Source: CAIZGX01 sp044239865
Lineage (GTDB): Bacteria; Bacteroidota; Bacteroidia; Flavobacteriales_D; Sanyastnellaceae
Length of the DNA: 64,000 bases
Direction: 5' to 3'
Assembly: GCA_044239865.1 (NCBI GenBank)
Contig: JBIIAO010000002.1
Span: 372,001-436,000, forward strand
Made by a program: the position numbers and the translations under genes. Below, in pieces: positions 49,410 through 56,476 of this stretch. The notes below the pieces were generated by a model. That model was not told the DNA's origin, did no database searches, and saw nothing but the letters and a program-made list of their open reading frames with translations. Within the stretch, counting starts at the first letter, position 1. Each line of letters starts with the position of its first letter.

Positions 49410-51458
49410 TTAACGAACAGTATTTCCCGATTCTGCGGGACGTTCAGGGGAGAGCAACGAAAGCTCTCCCTTGTTGTTTTCAGCCATTAATATCATACCT
49501 GATGACTGAACTCCTTTGATTTCTCTCGGAGCCAAATTCGCCAGGTACAACACTTGCTTTCCAACAACTTGTTCGGGTTCGTATGATTCTGCAATACCTG
49601 AAATTACTGTGCGTTCTTCGGTACCGATACGCAATTTCAATTGCAATAATTTCTTCGTCTTCGGAACACGTTGAGCCTCTATAACTTCAGCAATACGAAG
49701 ATCCATGTTCTGAAAATCTTCGAATGAAACATTTGGCTTTATCGCTTCAACTTCAACCTCGGGTTGAACTTTTGATGCTTCCAACTTCGCTACCTGAATA
49801 GCAACCTCTTCGTCCGTTATTTTTTGAAAGAGAATTGGCATTTCACCAATGGTGTGTCCTGCTGGAATTAATTGTGAAACATTCACTTCATCCCACTTCA
49901 ATCCTTCCCATTGCAAACCCGTTTTCAATTTCTTTGCTGTATACGGAAGGAAGGGCTCTAAAGCCACAGACAGCGCGGCTACCAATTGAATGCACGCATT
50001 CAAGATACCTTCTGTTTTCTCGGGGTCTGTCTTTTGAAGTTTCCACGGCTCTGTCTCTGTGAGAAGTTTATTTCCAATGCGCGCCAAATGAATAGCTAGG
50101 GCCTGTGCTTCGCGGAAACGATAGGCTTCAATCTTTTCACCAATGGTATTGAAGGCAGTTTGCGCTTCTTCAAATTGAGCAGAAGCATCGAACGTAGGGT
50201 TCGAAACTCTTCCTTCGTAATATTTGTGTGTTAACACGAAAACACGATTCACAAAATTTCCAACAATATCGGCAAGCTCATTGTTCACGCGGTCTTTGAA
50301 GTCGCTCCAAGTAAACTCACTGTCTTTCTGTTCAGGCATTATGGATGCTAAAACATAGCGCATCTCATCTTGTCTATTCGGAAAATCTTCCAAGTATTCG
50401 TGCAACCAAACCGCCCAATTTCGTGAAGTTGAAATTTTATCTCCTTCCAAATTCATGAACTCATTGGCAGGAACATTCACCGGCAAGTTGAACCCGCCGT
50501 GCGATTTCAATATAATTGGAAAAATGATGCAGTGAAAAACGATGTTGTCTTTCCCAATGAAATGAATCAATTCCGTCTCGTCATTCTTCCAATAGTCTTC
50601 CCAATTCTTTCCGTTTTTCTCGGCCCAAACTTTCGTGTTGGTAATGTATCCAATAGGAGCATCGAGCCACACATAAAGTACTTTTCCTTCTTCACCCGGG
50701 ACAGGAACACCCCAGTCTAAGTCGCGTGTCATGGCGCGCGCTTGAAGCCCTCCATCAATCCAGCTTAAACACTGTCCAACGACATGCGACTTCCATTTCG
50801 AAACATCGTGATATTGCTCTCCGTTCAGTTTTCCGTTTTCAATAAAATCTCGCACCCACTCACTGTGGTGTTGCATAGGCAAATACCAGTGGGTTGTTTC
50901 TTTCAACACAGGCGTGCTTCCACTTAACGTTGAAACGGGATTGATTAATTCTGTAGGACTTAAAGTGGAGCCGCATTTTTCGCATTGATCTCCGTATGCC
51001 TTTTCACTCGAGCACTTCGGGCAGGTTCCTGTGATGTAACGATCGGCTAAAAACTGTTGTGCTTCCGCATCGAAGTATTGTTCTGAACGATGTGTTTCAA
51101 AAATACCTTTTTCCTTCAAATCGAGAAAAATCTGCTGACTCATTTCAATGTGTTCCGGCGAAGAAGTGCGGTAATATTCATCGAATGAAATTCCGAAATC
51201 GCGGAACGCATCGCCCATAAGCTTATGATAAAAATCTACGATTTCACGCGGAGTCTTTCCTTCCTTCTTTGCGCGAAGAGTAATGGCAGCGCCGTGCTCG
51301 TCTGATCCACAAATAAAAGCCACGTCTTTTTCCTTCCCTCTTAAATACCGCACATATATATCCGCAGGCAAATATGCACCTGCAATGTGTCCAATGTGAA
51401 TGGGACCATTCGCATACGGGAGAGCAGAGGTTACAAGGTGTCTTTTCGGTGACTTCAT
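49410..51458 (-). CDS. metG: methionyl-tRNA synthetase
   Basis: 682 residues from ATG 51458 (MKSPKRHLVTSALPYANGPI). A frame 21 codons longer begins inside the neighbouring promoter and gene, so it is rejected. Marks: HIGH motif ANGPIHIGHIAG, zinc knuckle CPKCSSEKAYGDQCEKCG, KMSKS variant GDKISTSRNWAVWL, and a C-terminal EMAP-like tRNA-binding domain (FEDFQNMDLRIAEVIEAQRV ... GVQSSGMILMAE) that also dimerises the enzyme. It charges both initiator and elongator tRNA-Met. The stop is 2 nt from ftsZ. Confidence 0.97.
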   Translation of the reverse strand: MKSPKRHLVTSALPYANGPIHIGHIAGAYLPADIYVRYLRGKEKDVAFICGSDEHGAAITLRAKKEGKTPREIVDFYHKLMGDAFRDFGISFDEYYRTSSPEHIEMSQQIFLDLKEKGIFETHRSEQYFDAEAQQFLADRYITGTCPKCSSEKAYGDQCEKCGSTLSPTELINPVSTLSGSTPVLKETTHWYLPMQHHSEWVRDFIENGKLNGEQYHDVSKWKSHVVGQCLSWIDGGLQARAMTRDLDWGVPVPGEEGKVLYVWLDAPIGYITNTKVWAEKNGKNWEDYWKNDETELIHFIGKDNIVFHCIIFPIILKSHGGFNLPVNVPANEFMNLEGDKISTSRNWAVWLHEYLEDFPNRQDEMRYVLASIMPEQKDSEFTWSDFKDRVNNELADIVGNFVNRVFVLTHKYYEGRVSNPTFDASAQFEEAQTAFNTIGEKIEAYRFREAQALAIHLARIGNKLLTETEPWKLQKTDPEKTEGILNACIQLVAALSVALEPFLPYTAKKLKTGLQWEGLKWDEVNVSQLIPAGHTIGEMPILFQKITDEEVAIQVAKLEASKVQPEVEVEAIKPNVSFEDFQNMDLRIAEVIEAQRVPKTKKLLQLKLRIGTEERTVISGIAESYEPEQVVGKQVLYLANLAPREIKGVQSSGMILMAENNKGELSLLSPERPAESGNTVR
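49446..49480 (+). terminator. ftsZ terminator inside the metG coding sequence
   Basis: GGGAGAGC (49448-49455) pairs perfectly with GCTCTCCC (49463-49470), extended by G-T and A-T pairs, loop AACGAAA, then TTGTTGTTTT. It lies 40 nt past the ftsZ stop, within the last codons of metG. Confidence 0.7.
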
Positions 51459-51502
51459 CTTTTTTGTGGTGTTTTGCGCAGAAAACTGCGAATTTAGCGC
51501 AT

Positions 51503-51510
51503 CAAAGATA
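51503..51510 (-). promoter_or_regulatory. -7 element of metG
   Basis: TATCTTTG on the minus strand matches TAnnTTTG exactly, 44 nt upstream of the metG ATG and overlapping the leader of the divergent LD-carboxypeptidase gene. A CAA at 51534-51536 (TTG) is 23 nt away and a poor -33. Confidence 0.5.
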
Positions 51511-51515
51511 AAGCG

Positions 51516-52424
51516 ATGCACCCAGCTTTTTTACAACAAGGCGATACGATTGGCATAATTGCCACTGCACGATTCATTACAAGCGAACAATGGCAATATG
51601 CAAAGAGCGTTATTGAATCGTGGGGACTGAAAATTAAATTGGCGGAAAACGTTTTCACTCCACAGTTTCAGCTTGCTGGAAATGTTGAAGAACGCACGCA
51701 ATCTCTCCTCTCTCTTTGGAATGATGCAGAGGTGAAAGCCCTGCTGGTGGCTAGAGGTGGATATGGAACGGTTCACACCATTGATGAAATTTTTCCATAT
51801 TTGAATCATTCAAAATGGATTTGCGGATACTCAGATGTGACCGTTTTATTAAATGCTTGCACGAATAAAAACATTTCCTGCATTCATTCCACCATGCCTA
51901 TTTCTTTTGAGCATGCAACACCAGAAGCTCTGGAAAATTTAAGGTGCGCGCTGTTCGGAGAATCTTTTTCATTCAGTTGGAATGAAAATCAAATTCAAAT
52001 AGGAAGCTGTGAAGGTGAAATTGTAGGTGGAAATTTATCTGTCATATACAGCCAGCTTGGATCTTCTACTCAATTGAATACTCAAGGAAAAATTCTATTT
52101 TTAGAGGATGTAGATGAAATGCTCTATCATGTAGATCGCATGTTAACTGCGTTAAGGCGTGCAGGAATGTTCAAGAATATTCGCGGATTAATTTTAGGAG
52201 GGTTCACTCAAATGCGAGATAACACCGAGGAATTCGGATTTTCAAGCAATAATCCGTGGGGGAAATCCGTAGAACAAATGATTCTAGAAATGGGTATAAA
52301 CGCTGAAACTCCTATTGCCGTAGCGTTTCCTGCAGGACATTTAAACGACAATAGAGCATTTTATATGGGACTAAATTCAGAATTAATTGTGAATGAAAAT
52401 TCCGCACAACTGACATGGAAATAA
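51516..52424 (+). CDS. LD-carboxypeptidase (S66 family)
   Basis: 302 residues. The N-terminal GDTIGIIATARFIT, ARGGYGTVHTIDEI, the nucleophile motif WICGYSDVTVLLNA (Ser), LFLEDVDEMLYHVDRML (Glu) and VAFPAGHLNDN (His) make up the S66 Ser-Glu-His triad. The enzyme removes the terminal D-Ala from murein tetrapeptides during peptidoglycan recycling. No signal peptide is seen, which fits a cytoplasmic enzyme. It is divergent from metG with 57 nt between starts. Confidence 0.93.
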   Translation: MHPAFLQQGDTIGIIATARFITSEQWQYAKSVIESWGLKIKLAENVFTPQFQLAGNVEERTQSLLSLWNDAEVKALLVARGGYGTVHTIDEIFPYLNHSKWICGYSDVTVLLNACTNKNISCIHSTMPISFEHATPEALENLRCALFGESFSFSWNENQIQIGSCEGEIVGGNLSVIYSQLGSSTQLNTQGKILFLEDVDEMLYHVDRMLTALRRAGMFKNIRGLILGGFTQMRDNTEEFGFSSNNPWGKSVEQMILEMGINAETPIAVAFPAGHLNDNRAFYMGLNSELIVNENSAQLTWK

Positions 52425-52425
52425 C

Positions 52426-52433
52426 TACCTTTG
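52426..52433 (+). promoter_or_regulatory. -7 element before the IPExxxVDY gene and pyk
   Basis: TACCTTTG matches TAnnTTTG exactly, lies 2 nt after the LD-carboxypeptidase stop and 32 nt before the next ATG. No -33 is clear. Confidence 0.5.
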
Positions 52434-52464
52434 CGTAGTTCGTGTAAAAAATACACTAACTAGA

Positions 52465-52878
52465 ATGAGCTCTAAAAACATAACGTTATCGAACGATGAG
52501 TATTTGAATTTCGAGTTAATCGGAATTAACTCGAGAGAGAAAGATTTTCGCTTGGCGTGGTTTTTAAATCGTGAAATGAAATGGAGTTTAGAGCGTAAAA
52601 AGCCATATAAACTCGAAATAAAAGAACAGAACTCTGAACATGAGTTGTTCAAATACGTTTCCGAAGAAAATCATTACACTATTCACTTAATCTCGAATCG
52701 TTCGCTTCAAGGAATACTTATTCCTGAGTATGCGCAAATTGAATACCTGCTTAAAGTAGAGGGCAGAGAAGACATAGAAGAATTGGTTAAACAAATTAGA
52801 AAAATAAACAATGTGCTCGCGGCCTTCCATCTAACACAGGATAGTCTGAAACATGTGAGTCATTTGTTCTTCGATTGA
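52465..52878 (+). CDS. IPExxxVDY family protein
   Basis: 137 residues. The name motif appears in a variant form, IPEYAQIEY, near residue 95. Other marks are LNFELIGINSREKDFRLAWF, YKLEIKEQ, YTIHLISNRSLQGILIPEY and a C-terminal helix (VKQIRKINNVLAAFHL). The family is confined to Bacteroidota as far as I know and has no assigned biochemical role; a regulatory or structural role next to pyruvate kinase is only inferred from the neighbourhood. The pyk ATG begins 2 nt after this stop. Confidence 0.85.
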   Translation: MSSKNITLSNDEYLNFELIGINSREKDFRLAWFLNREMKWSLERKKPYKLEIKEQNSEHELFKYVSEENHYTIHLISNRSLQGILIPEYAQIEYLLKVEGREDIEELVKQIRKINNVLAAFHLTQDSLKHVSHLFFD

Positions 52879-52880
52879 TT

Positions 52881-54299
52881 ATGAAAAAAACGAAAATAGT
52901 AGCGACCATCGGTCCAGTATCAGCAAACAAAGAAGTTCTGAAAGGAATGATTGAAGCCGGTTTAAACGTTGTGCGTTTGAATTTTTCTCACGGCACACAC
53001 GACGATCATTCGAGCGTTGTTGCATTTGTTCGTGAGATTGACAAAGAGTTAGGAACGAACACCGCGTTGCTGGCGGATTTACAAGGACCTAAGTTGCGTG
53101 TGGGTATTATGCAAGACAACGGTGTAATGTTGGAAGCTGGAAAGCAAATCATCATTACTACTGAAGAACAAATTGGAACAGCTTCGCATATCTATACCAA
53201 CTACAAAGAATTTCCTTCCGACGTAAAACCTGGCGAACGCGTTTTGTTAGACGACGGAAAAATTGCGATTCGCATTCTTTCCACCGATGGTAAAAAAGAA
53301 GTTTTGTGTGAAGTAGTTCAAGGTGGAATTCTTTCATCGAAGAAAGGACTGAATCTTCCCGAAACTAAAGTTTCTCTTCCTTCATTATCGAAAAAAGATT
53401 TGAATGATTTGGAATTTGCGCTTTCAATGAACATCGATTGGATTGGACTTTCATTCGTGCGCACGGCAGAAGACGTTCGCGTACTTAAAGGCATCATTGC
53501 TGAAAACGGCAAGCACGCGAAAGTGGTGGCGAAAATTGAAAAACCTGAAGCCCTTGAAGTAATCGACGACATTATTCGCGAAACCGATGCGGTCATGGTG
53601 GCTCGTGGTGACCTTGGAGTTGAAATCCCAATTGAACAAGTACCACTCGCTCAGAAAATGATCGTAAAGAAATGCGTTGAAGCCGCAAAGCCTGTCATTG
53701 TTGCTACGCAAATGATGGAAAGCATGATCACAAGCATGACTCCAACACGCGCTGAAGTAACAGACGTTGCCAATGCGGTGTTAGACGGCGCAGATGCAGT
53801 TATGCTAAGCGGAGAAACCAGCGTTGGTGCCTATCCGATTGCAGCTATAACCATGATGCACAACATCATTAACGAAGCTGAAAAATTCCCGGGACTGTAC
53901 TATCTCGAAGAGGCTCCTTATGAAATGGACGAAACACGTTTCATTACAGACAGCATTTGTTTTAGCGCTTGTCGTGTTGCGAAGCGCATAGGAGCAACGA
54001 GCATTGCAACCATGTCGTTTTCTGGATACACCGGATATAAAATTTCAAGCTCAAGACCGAAGGCACATGTCTTCGTTTTTACAGGAAATAAGCGTATTTT
54101 GACACAGTTGAATTTAGTTTGGGGGGTCAAAGCGTTTTATTACGACAAGATGGTAAGCACCGACCAAACGATTGCAGACATTCGCTACATTTTGAAGAAA
54201 AACGGATATGTTCAAGAAGGAGATTTCTTGGTGAACGTAGCCTCTATGCCTATTGCAGAGCAAGGAACTACAAACATGTTAAAGATTAGTCGAATATAG
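52881..54299 (+). CDS. pyk: pyruvate kinase
   Basis: 472 residues from ATG 52881 (MKKTKIVATIGP). It transfers phosphate from phosphoenolpyruvate to ADP. Motifs are MIEAGLNVVRLNFSHG, LLADLQGPKLRVG, the catalytic Lys region KVVAKIEKPEALEVID, DAVMVARGDLGVEIP and the activator-domain ATQMMESMITSMTPTRAEV. It is coupled to the IPExxxVDY gene with a 2-nt gap. Its stop overlaps the stop of the opposing PLP gene by 14 nt, and its terminator lies inside that gene. Confidence 0.97.
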   Translation: MKKTKIVATIGPVSANKEVLKGMIEAGLNVVRLNFSHGTHDDHSSVVAFVREIDKELGTNTALLADLQGPKLRVGIMQDNGVMLEAGKQIIITTEEQIGTASHIYTNYKEFPSDVKPGERVLLDDGKIAIRILSTDGKKEVLCEVVQGGILSSKKGLNLPETKVSLPSLSKKDLNDLEFALSMNIDWIGLSFVRTAEDVRVLKGIIAENGKHAKVVAKIEKPEALEVIDDIIRETDAVMVARGDLGVEIPIEQVPLAQKMIVKKCVEAAKPVIVATQMMESMITSMTPTRAEVTDVANAVLDGADAVMLSGETSVGAYPIAAITMMHNIINEAEKFPGLYYLEEAPYEMDETRFITDSICFSACRVAKRIGATSIATMSFSGYTGYKISSSRPKAHVFVFTGNKRILTQLNLVWGVKAFYYDKMVSTDQTIADIRYILKKNGYVQEGDFLVNVASMPIAEQGTTNMLKISRI

Positions 54300-55203
54300 T
54301 TTTCGGATTGCCCTGCAATCCGCCAGTGTGAAACATTAAAACCGAACCTTCGTTCGGTTTTTTGTTTTGCACAAAGAACGAATGCATCAATTTCCCGGTA
54401 TAAACGACATCGAGCGGCAATTGATGCACTCTATTCATTTCTTGAACGAACTCTATTAATCGTTCATTGAATTTTCCATACCCTCCAAATTCATCTTCAC
54501 TGAAAACAACTGCCCGCTCTAACACTTCATCAGCAGCAACTTCGTCGTGAAAAAAGTAAATCAGTTTATTTCGAATTTCATTTCGCATGTAGTGCTCTCC
54601 TTTCAGCGCACTGTATATCCATACTTTTTGGTGCGGTTTCGATTGAACAAGCAGTCCCGCAGCGGTTGTGCCTGTTCCGGCTGCAACAAGCCAATGATCA
54701 AATTCGAAATCTTCTTCGCTTACCATTTGCATGGCGCCGTTCATTCCCAAATAATTCGAACCTCCTTCAGGAACTAAAAAGGCCGACTCCCATTTTTCGT
54801 GCACCCACGCCTTCATTTCTTCGCTATTCCGTTCTTCGTAATCGGCTCTGGAAATAAAGCAGAGCTCCATTCCACATTCCTTTGCAAACAGCAAGGTTGG
54901 ACTATAATCCTTCGGTTCTTCCCCGCGAATGATGCCTACAGCATGTATTCCCAACTCCTTGGCAACAGCAGCCGTTGCATGAATATGATTGCTATAAGCA
55001 CCCCCAAAAGTGACCAGCTGTCTGGCCCCACGCCTATTCATCTCTTCCAAATTGAACATTAACTTAAACCATTTGTTTCCATTAATTGTTGGATGTAACC
55101 GATCGAATCGTTTAACGACTATCTTTCCGACTTCTTCGAGATTCAAACTATCGTAAATAGGAAGTTGAAAATTTATTTTTTTGTTCAAGTTAGTAAATTG
55201 CAT
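54286..55203 (-). CDS. PLP-dependent deaminase / D-cysteine desulfhydrase-like enzyme
   Basis: 305 residues from ATG 55203 (MQFTNLNKKINFQLPIYDSL); an ATG 9 nt earlier at 55212 is possible. It is a fold-type II PLP enzyme of the ACC deaminase/D-cysteine desulfhydrase group: FDRLHPTINGNKWFKLMFNL contains the PLP Lys, TFGGAYSNHIHATAAVAKEL the Ser/His motif, WLVAAGTGTTAAGLL the phosphate cradle, and VYTGKLMH the Tyr/Lys end. Substrate (D-Cys, ACC or another small amino acid) is not decided by sequence reading. It is divergent from a 56-residue DUF5522 gene and overlaps pyk at the 3' end. Confidence 0.82.
   Translation of the reverse strand: MQFTNLNKKINFQLPIYDSLNLEEVGKIVVKRFDRLHPTINGNKWFKLMFNLEEMNRRGARQLVTFGGAYSNHIHATAAVAKELGIHAVGIIRGEEPKDYSPTLLFAKECGMELCFISRADYEERNSEEMKAWVHEKWESAFLVPEGGSNYLGMNGAMQMVSEEDFEFDHWLVAAGTGTTAAGLLVQSKPHQKVWIYSALKGEHYMRNEIRNKLIYFFHDEVAADEVLERAVVFSEDEFGGYGKFNERLIEFVQEMNRVHQLPLDVVYTGKLMHSFFVQNKKPNEGSVLMFHTGGLQGNPKTIFD
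54338..54368 (+). terminator. pyk terminator inside the opposing gene
   Basis: AAAACCGAAC (54338-54347) pairs perfectly with GTTCGGTTTT (54352-54361) around CTTC, then TTTGTTTT. It serves pyk but is in the coding sequence of the minus-strand PLP gene. Confidence 0.85.
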
Positions 55204-55212
55204 TTTTGCCAT

Positions 55213-55383
55213 ATGAGAGAAGAAGATAATTCAAAAGTACAGGTAGAAGACTACTATTTAAGTGAAGAAGGTTTTTTTATTTTCACCGAAGAATATCACT
55301 TAAAAAGAGGACATTGTTGTCAAAGCGGTTGCAAACATTGCCCTTTTGGCTTCGATAAAAAGACGGGTAAATTCATTAAATAA
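55213..55383 (+). CDS. DUF5522 family small Cys-rich protein
   Basis: Only 56 residues from ATG 55213; a longer upstream frame would start inside the divergent gene and add no conserved sequence. The conserved core is DYYLSEEGFFIFTEEYHLKR then GHCCQSGCKHCPFGFDKKTG, with four Cys in the order CC-x3-C-x2-C plus a nearby His. This suggests a small metal- or Fe-S-binding site, though none has been shown to my knowledge. The ATG shares a CATATG with the alternative start of the divergent PLP gene. A porin gene follows after 26 nt. Confidence 0.8.
   Translation: MREEDNSKVQVEDYYLSEEGFFIFTEEYHLKRGHCCQSGCKHCPFGFDKKTGKFIK
55232..55239 (-). promoter_or_regulatory. -7 element of the PLP-enzyme gene inside DUF5522
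   Basis: TACTTTTG on the minus strand matches TAnnTTTG exactly, about 28 nt before ATG 55203, and lies within the coding sequence of the divergent DUF5522 gene. No -33 seen. Confidence 0.4.
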
Positions 55384-55409
55384 CTTCGCATCTTTGTAAA
55401 AACCATTGT

Positions 55410-56465
55410 ATGCGTCTGCTCTTTATTTTAGGACTACTCTCTCCACATTTCGCTTTTTCTCAAATTAACAAAGACAGTATTCATTTTTCAGGTTACACTG
55501 AAATCTATTTTGCCCAAGATCAACACAATTGGAACGACCATCAACGTCCTGATTTTTTATACAGCCACACTTCCACCAATCATGTGGCACTGAATACTGC
55601 AGTGCTTGACTTTAAATACAGTTCTGCGCGCGTCAAAACACAACTTTCGTTGGTTGAAGGAACCTATGCAAACAAGGTTACTTCCGCGGAACCCATTGAC
55701 TTGGGAGCACTTTATGTTGGGAACATCGCGTGTAAATTGAGCAGTACAGAAAACCTTTGGCTACAAGCGGGGGTAATGCCCTCACACATTGGGCTAGAGT
55801 CTGCCATTGGATTCTCCAATTTATCGCTGAGTAGAAGTTTAGCCGCAGAGAACTCTCCTTATTACGAAAGCGGTATAGCCCTTCAATACACCTCGAAAAA
55901 CAACAAGTGGTTTGGGTCTGTTCTTGCGCTCAACGGATGGCAAACCATGTCACTTGTTCCTCAGCAATCGCGAATGAGTTTTGGAAGTCAGATTCAATTT
56001 AAACCTAACGCTAACATTACCCTCAACCATTCGACCTATTACGGAGAAGTTCCTGTTTTCACAGGCTCTCAGATGCGCTTCTTTCAAAACTTTTACGGCA
56101 ATATTCAATTGAAAAAGAATTGGACAGTTCAGTTCCAAACAGACTATGGTATTCAAGAAACAGAAAGTAATGGATTCAACAAAAGTTGGATAACTGGGTT
56201 TCTCGGACTCGCTTACAATGTGAATGAAAAGCTTACACTAGTCGGGCGTGGGGAATTGATGAAAGACTCAAACAACCTGGTTATTTCCGGAGTAAACAAT
56301 GATTTGTGGGGATATGGCTTCAACGTAAATTATTTAATTGATGAACACTTGCTTCTTCGCGCCGAGTGGAGAAACATTACCTCTAACAGTTTCACTTTCG
56401 CATTTCAGAACTTCAACGAAAAACAAATGAACGGCCTAAATTTGTCGCTCGCTGCTCAATTTTAG
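55410..56465 (+). CDS. outer-membrane beta-barrel porin (BBP2-like)
   Basis: 351 residues with signal peptide MRLLFILGLLSPHFAFS. The mature protein starts QINKDSIHFSGYTEIYFAQD and is full of amphipathic strands ending in aromatic residues, with NEKQMNGLNLSLAAQF at the C-terminus, as expected for an outer-membrane barrel. YFAQDQHNWNDHQRPDFLYS and WLQAGVMPSHIGLESAIGFS match putative beta-barrel porin-2 proteins of Bacteroidota. It likely forms a diffusion channel. It lies 26 nt after DUF5522 and 11 nt before the urocanate hydratase gene, so it may help take up the substrate, which is only inference. Confidence 0.75.
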   Translation: MRLLFILGLLSPHFAFSQINKDSIHFSGYTEIYFAQDQHNWNDHQRPDFLYSHTSTNHVALNTAVLDFKYSSARVKTQLSLVEGTYANKVTSAEPIDLGALYVGNIACKLSSTENLWLQAGVMPSHIGLESAIGFSNLSLSRSLAAENSPYYESGIALQYTSKNNKWFGSVLALNGWQTMSLVPQQSRMSFGSQIQFKPNANITLNHSTYYGEVPVFTGSQMRFFQNFYGNIQLKKNWTVQFQTDYGIQETESNGFNKSWITGFLGLAYNVNEKLTLVGRGELMKDSNNLVISGVNNDLWGYGFNVNYLIDEHLLLRAEWRNITSNSFTFAFQNFNEKQMNGLNLSLAAQF

Positions 56466-56476
56466 CACACTCACTT

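Noticed and set aside
51459..51521. An upstream start for metG.
   Set aside because: It would place the start within the next gene's first codons and upstream of the likely promoter; the conserved start is ATG 51458.
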